From Isoetes taiwanensis (Eukaryota > Streptophyta > Lycopodiopsida > Isoetales > Isoetaceae): a DNA stretch of 64,000 nt. The stretch is taken from assembly GCA_021234155.1 (NCBI GenBank), contig JAJEKV010000114.1:248001-312000 (forward strand), written 5' to 3'. The notes below the pieces were generated by a model that did no database searches, was not told the origin of the DNA, and saw only the letters and a program-made list of their open reading frames with translations. The translations under genes and the position numbers were made by a program. Positions 10,848-21,001 of this stretch are shown here, in pieces (the first letter of the stretch is position 1; each line of letters begins with the position of its first letter).

Positions 10848-12571
10848 GCAGTTCTACCTCAGATTCAGAGAGGAGAATTCTGGTATCAGAATTGCATTGC
10901 AGACTTTTGAGAGGTTTGAAACCGAGTTTTGTAAGGAGGATGCGTAATGGGCATACATGCTGTTATATCTACCAATTGAAGTTTGAATACATCATGCAAG
11001 GATTGAACAACATTAGGAAATCAGGTGCTCATGACAATTGCAACCGCCATTGTGACATTTGTGGCCCTGACAAAGAATGTGCAGTCAAGAAGCAAATATT
11101 TAAGTGCACCAATGAATTATGGAGACGAGGATTATGGAGACGTCTGCAAATATTTAAGTGCACCAGTGAATTATGGAGACTAATGTTTTGCCGCAAAGGT
11201 GATGACGGGGAGTGGTTTGATCATAACTGTTTGATGTTGGCGTGTAAAAAATGTGGCTTGATAAAATCAAAAAATGTCCACAGGAAATGGATGGCATAGG
11301 TTCACTACTGGTTATTTGAAAGACATTTGAAAAGCCACCTGTGGACCAAGATAGAGAATTCAGAAATCCAAGAAAAGGCTTTGAGGGAGAAACCTGTCTT
11401 AAGATTAGTACAGAAAGAAAGAAGTCCTAGAGATTTTCAAGAGGATATGAAGAAGGTAATATCAGATTTTATTCCACACAATTACACGACACATTGGCAG
11501 GCCAATCAGTTTAAGCAATGCGTGTCATCTTTTCCAGAAGCTACAATTGTATCTGTTATTGACTTTGTAAAAAATTATAGCATTAAGATCCAAAATGAGC
11601 CCCAGTCAATGCATTGGCACACAGACCAAGTTTCTATACTCGTTCACATAACATATAGACATGACAAGAGTGCTAATATTCATGTTTCTGTGCAGATAGA
11701 GGAAGACTGTCCAAAGAAGAAAAAAAGAACACAAGATTAAAGCTGATCAGGAATAGACTCAACAATGGTAGGAAGATTATAAAAGAGATTCACTTTTACA
11801 TTTTTGATGGTAAAGTGCATGACTCATTATTTGTGGAGCACTGCCTACAAAAGCATGTTGCATGGCTTAGGGAGCAGGGAATAGAGTATAAGAGGCATAG
11901 GGTATAGAGTGATGCCTGCTCATCACAATTCAAGTCAGAAAAACCCTTTTTTTCTTAGGAAGCTATTACACAATGAATGATAAGGCTGTAATGTGGAACT
12001 ACTTTGTCACTGCTGGTAAAGGTGAACATGATGGTGCAGGTGCTGTTATCAAAAGGCTGCTAAGTAAAGAACAGCTCAAACCCAGTGGTGAACAACTGAG
12101 GCATGCTAAAGATGTTGTAACATTTCGCTGGAAGATATTTTTGTGAAATTGAACCTGCTGTTGTGGCAAACATGAAGGAATATGAAATTGAAACACTCAA
12201 GGGCACTAAGAAAATTTACTGTATCAGACCTATCAACAGGAGTAGATCAAACAGGCTTGCTAACTTTGAATGGATCAAAATTGGAACTCGTGCATCAATA
12301 TTGGTAGATTTAGAAAGTGGGAGGTAACTGACTTGAAACCAGGAGTTGAGAAGAGAACGGAGACTCTTGAACAAGCTAATGAATAGATCAGTAATTTGGT
12401 TGAGGTAGGTGACAATTTTGCAGTGAATGCTAACATAGACAATTCAGAAGGTGTGGACTTCTACATCCTCAAGTGCATAGAACCCAAATGTACACTTGAA
12501 GATTCATACAAAGATGGATGGGTTCAAAAATTTGGAGTGCATGAGGTTATCTTAAGTGGACACTATTATTA

Positions 12572-12866
12572 ATTCTTGGGGAATTTCAACTACATACTAC
12601 ATACTAAACAACCCGAAGCCTCTTGCATAGCCATGTGGTAAGATATCCTAAAATTGATATGGAAAAAATAGAAGGCACTGACACGTACAAAATTTCACAG
12701 GAGACCCATAAAAAAATTATGGCCAATCTTCCAATAACCTTGTAATTCTTTGACACTTGATAAATTGGTTTAGTTCTTTGCAAGTGATTTGTCTTTTCAG
12801 CACCTAAGCACGTAAGCACATTTTGAATGCTAAATGTATACATGGACACACACTTCGACACATGTT
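12572..12866. other. Non-coding stretch after copy 2
   Basis: No supported gene. The last part (about 12810-12855, ending ATGGACACACACTTCG) resembles 40160-40202, so a dispersed repeat edge is present here. Confidence 0.4.
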
Positions 12867-12983
12867 AATATGTAGCATAATAACAGGGGGTTTTCTTTGT
12901 GTTTTTGTACGCTTTTCACTAAGGTTTTCCTATGATTTCGTGATGTATTCAAATGGATGTACTAATGCGTACATCTAGAGTGC
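12867..12983 (+). repeat. 117-bp direct repeat, left copy
   Basis: It matches 14267-14383 in the same orientation (AATAT.TAGCAT.ATAACAGGG at the start, GTACATCTAGAGTGC at the end). The two are offset by exactly 1,400 bp. They could be terminal repeats of a small LTR-like element or a local duplication; no TG..CA ends or target duplication were found. Confidence 0.7.
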
Positions 12984-13025
12984 ACCATTTCTGAGCCATT
13001 GATTTTAGCCCTTTTTTTTTTCAAT

Positions 13026-13196
13026 GGTCAACAACCAATGGCTCACAACAAAAGCCCTTTTTTTGTGCGTGTGGTGCATAATGGTCAACAACCAATGGCT
13101 CACAACCAAAGCCATTTTTTTGTGCGTGTGGTGCATAATAGTCAACAACCAATGGCTCACAACAAAAGCCCTCTTTTTGTGTGTGTGGTGCATAAT
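13026..13196 (+). repeat. Three tandem copies of a 57-bp unit
   Basis: Units start at 13026, 13083 and 13140 (TCAACAACCAATGGCTCAC in each). Because 57 is a multiple of three, all frames stay open across it on both strands. These are not genes. Confidence 0.9.
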
Positions 13197-13894
13197 GGGC
13201 ACATGAAGGGCTTGAAGGGCGCATGTAGTGCAGTTCCCCGCCGGCAACACATTTCTTATCATAACTTTTGATCCAGAGCTCTCTTTCAGATGATTTTTAT
13301 TGCGTTGGAAAGCACTCTCCGAGATCTTTTTGATAGTGTATGATATGGATATGTTTGGTTAAGTTATCTATGCTAAAACAGCAATTTTTCGGCCGGGTTT
13401 GGCAGGCTTTCACATCCTACCAGCTGATTAATACAGGATTGCACTATTGGATATTGTTTTATGGCTCATTCCGAATGAAGCTTGCAAAAAATTACCATGC
13501 ATTTTTAGATTTTGAAGCAGTTATTAAGTAAATTCCAAGGCTTCTAGATCTTTGTGTTAACAAGCAGAAAAGTTTCCCACTTTGGTTTCTCACCACAAGA
13601 ATCCATGGAGGCCAAAGGCTGCTGTTAAATTCCAGTTGAAAAATGTTTGTGTATGGGTGTGCAAACTTTATGACTTTCAGAATAATGGGATCAATCTGCT
13701 CTATCTTTATGGTAACTTTTACTTATGATGTTCTATTTGTTTTATTGTGATGAAATACAAAAGCTACAGGTGATGAAAGCCTCAAATGAATTCTACTTTT
13801 TTCTGGTTTGAATTCTAAAATTTTTGTCACACCCCCTGAGGGGGACATCTCTAAGGCCCTAAAGGGGCCAAAAAATTTTTTTTGCAACACAAAC

Positions 13895-14240
13895 CATTAA
13901 CATCCAACATATAAAAATTAAATCCCCCAACACATAACAACCAACACATAACAACCATTGACATTAACAACCAACACATTAACTACCATTGACATTAATT
14001 AACACAACCATTGGGTCCAACACATTTAAATTAAAATCCCCCTTAAACCCCCTTTGGTTTGGGTGCATGTTCACACGGGGGGTGACGTAGGGCAGCGAGA
14101 GCCCTCGTAATTGTATTTTACACGTACGAAATCAACACCATATAGTATTCCGCTTGAAATCTTATAGTATTTTGCGAATCTTGTTATACAGTATAGCAAA
14201 TTTTGTACTTGCATACCCCACAAACGAGGAACTTTACGTA
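13895..14240 (+). repeat. Dispersed repeat family, copy A
   Basis: It shares with 39834-40135 the run ACATTTAAATTAAAATCCCC, then the words CCCCTTTGGTTTGGGTGCAT, CACGGGGGG, ACGTAGGGCAG, and near the end GCATACCCCACAAACGAGGA. It lies between the two 117-bp direct repeats. The unit has no coding evidence. Confidence 0.7.
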
Positions 14241-14266
14241 CGGTATAGATTAAGGAATAAGGGGTG

Positions 14267-14383
14267 AATATCTAGCATTATAACAGGGGGTTTCTTTTGT
14301 ATTTTTGTACGTTTTTCCCTATGGTTTTTATATGATTTCGTGGTGTATTGTCGTGGATGTACTAATGCGTACATCTAGAGTGC
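14267..14383 (+). repeat. 117-bp direct repeat, right copy
   Basis: Partner of 12867-12983 at an offset of exactly 1,400 bp, with scattered substitutions. It is followed by A/T-rich sequence and then by the DDB1-like gene fragment. Confidence 0.7.
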
Positions 14384-14697
14384 GCATACGCATTTTTTAT
14401 TTTTTATGGCACTTGCTAATGGTTTAACCCCTTAACAGAAAAAAAAACCCCAATTCATCGCATGCAAATCTCGAGAGGTTTTGCTTTAGGGTTCCTTCCA
14501 CTCTTCCACTGGGGTATTTTAGGGTGCCCTCGATTCTCCGGCTGGAATAGCATATGATGATCAATAAAAACGGCGGGTCTCTGGCAGATGAAGAAAATTG
14601 GAAGCCCCGAAATAGGGTTTCTGTCAGATTTTGAAGGAGTTTTTCTGTCGCGTTGGCTTTAGGCATTTAGTGAATCTTTGTTCTTTTTCACCTGCAG

Positions 14698-14827
14698 GTG
14701 CCTTATCTTCTATGTGCTTTTGGAGATGGCCATCTATTCAATATGTTGATACGGGACTTCTATCAGATAGGAAAAAGATATCCTTCGGAACTCAGCCAAT
14801 CAGCAATAAGAAGCTGCTTTACAGTAA
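14698..14827 (+). pseudogene. DDB1: DDB1-like exon fragment
   Basis: After a good 3' splice site (CACCTGCAG) the sequence reads VPYLLCAFGDGHLFN and, one frame over, LSDRKKISFGTQPIS then NKKLLYSNV. These are consecutive conserved phrases of DDB1, the damaged-DNA-binding/CUL4 adaptor beta-propeller protein. A one-base shift and an internal deletion between TQPIS and NKKLL make it non-functional. It ends at a T-run that marks a LINE 3' end. The retained splice acceptor suggests DNA-level capture or duplication. Confidence 0.7.
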
Positions 14828-14829
14828 TG

Positions 14830-14909
14830 TTTTTTTTTTTTTTTTTTTTTTTTAAGGTAAGAAGTTATTGTATTGATCAGATAGGAAAAATTACAATACA
14901 ATACAAAGA
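14830..14909 (-). mobile_element. Very short L1-type LINE 3' end with poly(A)
   Basis: A 24-base T-run (poly(A) on the minus strand) is followed by AAGGTAAGAAGTTATTG and ATTACAATACAA, similar in style to the sequence beside the T-run of the large LINE at 17320. This looks like a severely 5'-truncated minus-strand LINE insertion. The right limit is set only by where the peptidase fragment begins. Confidence 0.5.
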
Positions 14910-15027
14910 TCCCCCAAAGCTGTGGTTTATATTGATTTGAGCTGTCCTGAGTCTAATTATTCTCCAGAGGCAACAGTGCTATCCAACATGTTTGTGAAGC
15001 TTCTCCTTGATTACCTTAATGAATATG
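14910..15027 (+). pseudogene. M16 peptidase (insulin-degrading-enzyme type) exon fragment
   Basis: The frame reads SPKAVVYIDLSCPES, NYSPEATVLSNMFVKLL and LDYLNEY, then a GT donor at 15028. This matches the exon of plant IDE/PXM16-like zinc metallopeptidases with the pattern 'PKA.....FNCP...SP.A.VL..IF..LL.DYLNEY'. Only this piece is present, with no zinc-binding HxxEH region in the window. It is a captured or relic exon beside the DDB1 fragment, same strand. Confidence 0.7.
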
Positions 15028-15109
15028 GTATTGTGTCTATCCCCCGTTTTCATAAGTGTATAAATGTCAAACTATATTGTTGTAGGTTTTATGGGCTTGT
15101 TTTCTGCGG

Positions 15110-15720
15110 TATTACTTGAAATACCAAGCTTTCCCTTTGTTGTCAGCCCTCAAGACAGGACCTTGTTTCTTAGGCTGTCTGACTGGATTATCTACATACT
15201 GATATACATTTCTCCTTAACTTAGCATGTAAGGTAGGATCCATAGGAGCATAAGTGAAGCAATGAGCATATAAGAAGGCAGATTTTCCTTTTGAGTCCTT
15301 TTTGGGTTCTTTGGCAGCCCAAATGTGGAATTATGCAACGAGCATAATTAGTGGCTTCTTTTTGTGCGTACTCTTTGCATGTAGCCGAGCCATCGAACAT
15401 TTAGATTAGCGTTTCTGGGAGATGAGGAGTGATGGTTGCATGCTCATGGACAACTAGTTGCATCCACATGGATGTTGGGCATTCATTAATATACAATGAA
15501 TGGTAGAAAAAACTTCTGGATGATCATTCTTACCTTGCAAGGTTCTCTTCTCGTTATCTTTAGGTCCTTTCCATGTTCTATTGCAGGGGACATGATGCCA
15601 CAATATTCTTCTTATCTTCATGATTTCAATCACATTATTTGTACTTTTCAAAGGCTGGTCAATGCTAATTGAAGCAGAAATGGAAGGTGTATTGCTATCA
15701 TCCACAGGTGCAAGATCCAT
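15110..15720 (-). pseudogene. Unrecognised coding relic on the minus strand
   Basis: One frame starts MDLAPVDDSNTPSISAS and includes KGPKDNEKRTLQGKNDHPE. Lower down, in shifted frames, are MFDGSATCKEYAQKEATNYA and KEPKKDSKGKSAFLYAHC followed by YVDNPVRQPKKQGP. Codon-like text persists across frames, as in a decayed gene, perhaps a transposon protein. I cannot assign a family. Confidence 0.35.
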
Positions 15721-15727
15721 ATAGTAT

Positions 15728-17313
15728 CTGGCTGTTGTATCTTCTTTGAAGGAGTCGGGCTTGGCAAGTCACTCATGAATAGGGCAGAGGCATATTATAT
15801 TATAATCCAGCCACTATCACGCATGGAAATGCTGGATTAGAAGGTCTATTCTGTAATTCTATTATCTCATTTATGGTGATTACTTACAATTCTATTGCTT
15901 CTCTTTAGAGAAATTTTACTTTGAGTATTTGCAAAATCTTTTTCCTACTACCTCCATATGGTTCTAGCTTTGCATATTCTGCCCGACCTAAATTTGGACA
16001 ATGAGACTAGTGATGGTAGAAACATGCCCTTTATTTCTAGTAAGGGCATTGCAATTACTTAAATTGTCTATATCTACACCCCTACACCATAAATTTTTTT
16101 TTTTAGTTAACACAAACTATTAACACACAACTAACATTACTAACACTAACCATTGCATTTGACACATTTAAATTAAAATCCCCCTTAAACCCCTTCTTGG
16201 CTAACGTGTGACTGGTTTTGCTGCAGGTAACACATCAAACCTACCTTTAGGATGTTTGGGTTGTGCAAACTAATGGAGCGATTCAAAAATGGGGAGCAGA
16301 TCTGATACACTGCCTCTGGAAACTCTCCTTTTTCATGCTTATATTGCTAAATATCTTCTATTTCAAGTGTAGGATTATACTGTTTAATGGTGTGAAACAG
16401 AAAAGAACACCACTCTTGTATTACCTACACGGCCCTATTATATAGTCTGCTGAAAAACAAGGGACAAAGACATTGGTCCTTTACAGCATGTCTCAAATTG
16501 AAAAAATAAAAAATGAAAAACCATTTTGGAAAAAAGGTCTAGCTCTGAAAAGGTGGCTGATTCTCTCCTTATTTGTCTGATTCTTTAAACAGCTTGGTAA
16601 TTGCTCTTGTCTCAGACTTATTAGTTAGGAATAGACTCTGTTTATTATAGAGTACGCACTCATTTCTTAATTGGGCTACTAACTAGTTGCTTCTCTAAGA
16701 CATCTTTTCCCGAATAAAGAGTGCATTTTGATTGCACTGTTTTAGGAATTTGTGTTATTTCAATTGGACAGCATACAGGCCCAAATCCCAGACCTGTATT
16801 AGCATAGCCTTACACACTTGGAAATATTTCTCATTAACAAGACTTATGGACTTTTGATCCGGTACTGCCTACACTAAAAACATTTTACTTAATTAACACC
16901 ACTCGGTAACCTTTGATAGACAAGTGAGTTTCCCTTGCTCGTTTAGATTTGGTATGCTTTTGTTTGGCCATAACTACATAGCTACAGTTGTCTGATCTTA
17001 TTTATTATTTATTATTTATTATAAATTGTCATGACTTATTCCACCTTGGGAACAATTATTTTGAGGTAAAATTTTCTGCCTTCTTATACTTGAGACCGTG
17101 GTGGATAAATACAAAAATTTGTATTAGAAAATAATGGATCCTTTTTAACCATGAAGTTGGTGTTGCATGGTATTGGGGCTTGGAATCTCAGCTCCCTACT
17201 TGGAACATCCTCTCAATGGGTGCAAATACACAGTACCTAAGTATTTCCTTCTGCCAGTTTGAGTTTTGGGCCTGGGTAAAACCAGGGCAGACCACGTCTC
17301 AAATTCTAACTAA

Positions 17314-17319
<6 letters not shown>
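15728..17319. other. Intergenic stretch with one dispersed-repeat copy
   Basis: No gene is supported. A copy of the dispersed repeat sits at 16106-16195 (listed separately). The rest is ordinary AT-rich sequence with a TTATT microsatellite-like patch near 17002-17022. Confidence 0.5.
16106..16195 (+). repeat. Dispersed repeat family, copy B (partial)
   Basis: Almost identical to 39831-39920: AGTTAACACAAACTATTAAC through ACATTTAAATTAAAATCCCC. It breaks off before the TTTGGTTTGGG part present in copies A and C. Confidence 0.85.
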
Positions 17320-17344
<25 letters not shown>

Positions 17345-17346
17345 TT
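17320..17346 (-). other. Poly(A) tail of LINE A
   Basis: A 27-base T-run on the plus strand at the 3' end of the minus-strand LINE. The neighbouring GAAAGTAAGAG resembles the sequence beside the T-run at 14830. Confidence 0.85.
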
Positions 17347-17996
17347 GAAAGTAAGAGTTGGTTTTGTCATTAATTATAAAATCTCAGATACATTGTAGTT
17401 GTATGCTTTTATAGATAAGCATACCAAAATGTGTATCAGAATCAACAAATAGCAACAAGACACTGGAAATAAGTTTGTGTCCAATGACAGGTATAAGCAG
17501 CTACAATTAAGAAGATCCGATAGTATTCACGTTCTTGGAGAGCAGAAAAATTTTGTAACTTCCACAATGCATAGTAGAAATTGTGGACCTTGAAAGAAAA
17601 CTGATAACCTGCCAAAATTGAATCCACCAAAAAGGTAAGCCAGCACTAAATTAAATAAGAGCAAAAGCGTGTTTCCTGGAGGATAGGCCAAGAGCATGGA
17701 TATATCAAGTCTGAGATGAGAAAACAGAGTTGAAGTATGCATTGAAGCCGTCTGTAGTTCCAAAAAGATAATGATTGGGGGCCCAATTATTGTGGTAGAA
17801 TAAGCGGAACATGTCCCTTCCTTCCAGAAGTAAAAGCAGTGACCCATAAAGATCTCCTAATAATCTGTGATTGTAGTACATAGATCTGTACCTTGTCAGC
17901 TGAGCTTCATTGAGAATGAAGTTGTTGATTGACAAAAAATTCCAAAGGCAATAGATTTGAACAACCTCTCTGCAAAAAATGCCAGCCCACAAATCT

Positions 17997-18611
17997 TCAC
18001 TGCCCTTTTAGGAGTCTCATATGCCCTTTCTTCATGAGAAATGATTCCATGCTGGTGGCAATGTCATTCTTCATAATATGGTCATGTGAAGTCTGACTGA
18101 AGGGAGAGTGGCTGCTGTCGAATTTACTGCTCCCCTCTCCACGCAGGAATTCAAGATACTCTAGGATCATCAGAGAGAAACAAGTTAGAATCCACCACAT
18201 TAAGATTTGAAGCAAATAAATTGTAATGTCCCCTAAACTGTCCAAAGGCCTCCCATTTCCTGTCAAAGTTAGCTCCAAATTTCTTTTTATGAGCAGTTGC
18301 AATAGTCTCAAAATCAAACTGAAAGTGCATCTTTATCCAGAAATTGGAAGGATTCTTATGACCATATAACACTCGATTTCTTGCTTTCCAAATATTCCAT
18401 AGAGCAATGTAAATAATGGAGTTTATAAATATATCATTATATTGCACAAGGAAGAGAAGATCTCCATTAGTCACAATATCAAATTTAGCAGCAATCCAGG
18501 TCCAAAAATCATCCAACTTACAGCAAAAGAAAATATGAGACATGTCCTCAGGACTGCTACAATTTAAAGGGCAATTTGCTGAGATGTTGGGATTTCTTTG
18601 GATCTAAACCA
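17997..18611 (-). pseudogene. LINE A ORF2 C-terminus, zf-RVT-like
   Basis: In a frame shifted from the RT, the minus strand reads CPLNCSSPEDMSHIFFCC, the Cys/His pattern of the zf-RVT domain at the end of plant LINE ORF2. It continues IIYIALWNIWKARNRVLYG, also typical of that C-terminus. Stops near 18605 separate it from the RT frame, so the protein would end early. Below about 18150 the frame becomes the 3' region. Confidence 0.7.
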
Positions 18612-18613
18612 GA

Positions 18614-21001
18614 TTATTCGTGATCGCCATTAGCAAGAAGCCAGATAAAATAGGAAATTTTTGGGGGACAATAAGAATTCCAAATATTATCAAAAAGACT
18701 CCTAAGCTGATCATGAGAAATAGACCATTTCAGCATAGCTTTGCAATGATCCATATTAGAGGACATAGCATTATAGACATTCTTCACTTTGTAAACTCCT
18801 TTTCCCTTTATGGTCCAATCAATACCATCTGGATTGAGGGATAAGTTTGAGAGAAAAGGTTTAATGAGAGAATAGATTTTCTTATCAGATGAGGTACCTC
18901 TAATAATACCCTTCAATCTAGTCCAAGAGATAACTCTCCCATCAATAATCAAGTCTTTAAGATATAAAAATCCAGCCTCATACCACTTCTTATAAATTCT
19001 AGGATGCTTAATAGCAAGAACAGGAGAATTCTGCTCAACCAATATTGGATTCCAGAAAATTGTAGTATCACCATGAATTTTATCCCTAGAAATGAATTGA
19101 AAGTTAGGAGAGATAGCATTCCAGGCCTTGATAAGATTACACATAAGAGGGGAGATATTAGTGGCTGGTCTCAGCTGATTGAAGGCAGAATGAGGGAGCA
19201 AGTGCTGAATAGAAGGATGTCCATATGGATGACTCAGAGAGATCCAATATCTGATGAAATTGCAGGCAGGAGAAGGATTTCCATGAATGGTTTTCCAAAT
19301 AAACTTCCCAGCAAGAGCTTGTGCTTGTCTGAACAGATTTTTGCATCCTAAACCACCAGAAGATTTTGGTTTGCAGATAGAATTCCAGTTGACCAAATGA
19401 CTACCCTTCCAAATAAAGTTCCTAAGGATTTTCTCAAGCTCCAAATAAACACATTTTGGAGCCGCTAAGGCTGTTGAAAAGTACACATGAGAGCTAGCAA
19501 GAACAGCATTAGCAATAATAGTTCTGCCTGCAAGAGAGAGATAATTCCTGTAATTATTCAGCTTCTTTTTTATTCTCAAGAGAATAGGGTCCCAAAGACC
19601 TTTGATGCTATGATCCATAGCAAGAGGCATACCTAGTAATTTGGTTGCCTGATTGGAAGGAAGAACATTTATTCCAGCTAAAGTTGGTGTATTGATATCC
19701 CCAATAATCATACTCTTGTTCAAGTTCAAATGAATACCAGAGGCAGCAGAAAACTGACCTAGAATCTTGAGGAAAAGATTGATATTCAGAAGATCAGCAT
19801 CAAGAAAGGAGAAAGTGTCATCAGTATATTGGAGAATGGTAATGCTATCATTGGAATTTGGAAGTTTTAAGCCTTTTAATTGAGAAGTATTCTGATAATG
19901 CATGATGACCTTAGTAAGAAGCTCAGCAGCCACTAAGAATAAGTAAGGAGCAAGAGGACATCCTTGTCTCACCCCACAAGAAAGAGGAAAGAAACCTGAA
20001 GGGACACCATTGATAAGAACAGCAGAGTTCGATCTAGCATTCAGACCATGAATAAGACTAATAAGTTTAGGAGGGAAACCAATTTTGGACATAGCGAAAT
20101 TTAAGAAATCCCATCTTACATAATCAAAAGCTCTCTTGAAGTCCAATTTGAGGAGAATGCAATTTTGATTAGAGATTTTATTCCAATGCAAACCCTCCAT
20201 AGCAGCCACATAATTATCCAAAATATATCTATTTGGAAGAAAAGCAGATTGATTTGGGCTAATATTTCTTTGAAGAAAGCTTTTAATTCTGAGAGCAATA
20301 ATCTTGGCACAAAGTTTATAGGTAGTGTTTGTGAGAGAGATTGGTCTCCAGTCTTGAAATTTCGAGGGGTGGTCAACCTTAGGAATCAAGGAGATCAGGC
20401 CACTGGAAATAGAAGGATGTAGATGATTAGAATTCCAGAAGGCAGTAACTAAGGAGATCAAGTCATTTCTGAAAGTATCCCAGAATTTGATATAAAATTC
20501 AGCTGGAAAACCATCAGGACCAGGAGATTTACCATTACTAAAGGATTTGAGAGTATCAAAAATCTCATTATGAGAAGGAATGGCAGTAAGAGATTCATCC
20601 ATGGTTTCAAGAGGATCAGGTAAAATATTATTGACAGTGGAGTAAAAGTCATTAGCATCCGAGATCTCATTGGGAGGAATTGGTTTGCCTTTAAAAAGGT
20701 CCATGTATCTACTCTTGAAGAAGTTTGCAATGTCAGAATGAGAATTATATTTAATATCCTGATCATCAATAGTCTCAGTAATGGAATTTCTAAGGACCCT
20801 ACTCTTAGCTACCCTGAAAAAGAATCCAGAAGAGCCTGAGTCCATATCAGTAGTATATTTGATCTTGCATCTAATAGCAGAGCCTTTAGCTTCAATCTCC
20901 TCAATATTTTTAATATTTCTCTCAAGAATTTCTTCCCCCACTTGGAGGTTAGAATTGGAAGGATTATTTTGAAATAAGGATCTAATTTCCTTCATATACA
21001 T
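18614..21001 (-). CDS. LINE A ORF2: reverse transcriptase
   Basis: A 795-codon open stretch with the non-LTR RT motifs in order: SPGPDGFPAEFY (about residues 159-170), LISLIPK..DWRPISLTN (about 202-225), motif A KLDFKRAFDYVRWDF with Asp287, motif B CGVRQGCPLAPYLF (342-355), motif C LQYTDDTF with Asp394-395, and HLNLNKS after it. Motif C is normally F/YADD; YTDD is an unusual substitution. It would copy LINE RNA at the nicked target. The frame begins within an overlap with the endonuclease frame, caused by a slip in an A8 run (about 21013), so originally they were one ORF2. Confidence 0.92.
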   Translation of the reverse strand: MYMKEIRSLFQNNPSNSNLQVGEEILERNIKNIEEIEAKGSAIRCKIKYTTDMDSGSSGFFFRVAKSRVLRNSITETIDDQDIKYNSHSDIANFFKSRYMDLFKGKPIPPNEISDANDFYSTVNNILPDPLETMDESLTAIPSHNEIFDTLKSFSNGKSPGPDGFPAEFYIKFWDTFRNDLISLVTAFWNSNHLHPSISSGLISLIPKVDHPSKFQDWRPISLTNTTYKLCAKIIALRIKSFLQRNISPNQSAFLPNRYILDNYVAAMEGLHWNKISNQNCILLKLDFKRAFDYVRWDFLNFAMSKIGFPPKLISLIHGLNARSNSAVLINGVPSGFFPLSCGVRQGCPLAPYLFLVAAELLTKVIMHYQNTSQLKGLKLPNSNDSITILQYTDDTFSFLDADLLNINLFLKILGQFSAASGIHLNLNKSMIIGDINTPTLAGINVLPSNQATKLLGMPLAMDHSIKGLWDPILLRIKKKLNNYRNYLSLAGRTIIANAVLASSHVYFSTALAAPKCVYLELEKILRNFIWKGSHLVNWNSICKPKSSGGLGCKNLFRQAQALAGKFIWKTIHGNPSPACNFIRYWISLSHPYGHPSIQHLLPHSAFNQLRPATNISPLMCNLIKAWNAISPNFQFISRDKIHGDTTIFWNPILVEQNSPVLAIKHPRIYKKWYEAGFLYLKDLIIDGRVISWTRLKGIIRGTSSDKKIYSLIKPFLSNLSLNPDGIDWTIKGKGVYKVKNVYNAMSSNMDHCKAMLKWSISHDQLRSLFDNIWNSYCPPKISYFIWLLANGDHE

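Larger units (their letters stand above)
5843..12571 (+). mobile_element. Copy 2 of the duplicated, decayed DNA-transposon-like unit
   Basis: It starts GGATATAATCCAATTAG exactly as base 1 does. It lacks the MITE of copy 1, has ~40 extra bases near 6735-6775 and holds a 2.5-kb Copia insertion (8379-10847). It continues past the point where copy 1 stops and supplies the C-terminal coding part missing there. No terminal inverted repeat could be recognised around 12571. Confidence 0.85.
7900..12571 (+). pseudogene. Transposase-like gene, copy 2, interrupted by Copia
   Basis: The 5' exon is 7900-8334 (144 codons) and includes the helix-turn-helix-like KVARLLSIPRKTIS uninterrupted. The Copia insertion lies in the following intron. 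Coding resumes at 10851 (FYLRFREENSGIRIA), runs through the CDICGPDKECAV Cys-rich region and the 54-bp duplication, then a TAG near 11297. A second frame (11327-11740) includes QNEPQSMHWHTDQ. SDG is mutated to SDA after the same TAG-for-Trp seen in copy 1. GKGEHDGAGAVIKR follows, and from 12259 a C-terminal domain with VGDNFAV and VHEVILSGHYY that resembles BAH-like tails in this family. It is inactive: several stops are seen. Confidence 0.75.

Noticed and set aside
13005-13271. Overlapping open frames on both strands
   Set aside because: Explained by three 57-bp tandem units whose length is divisible by three.
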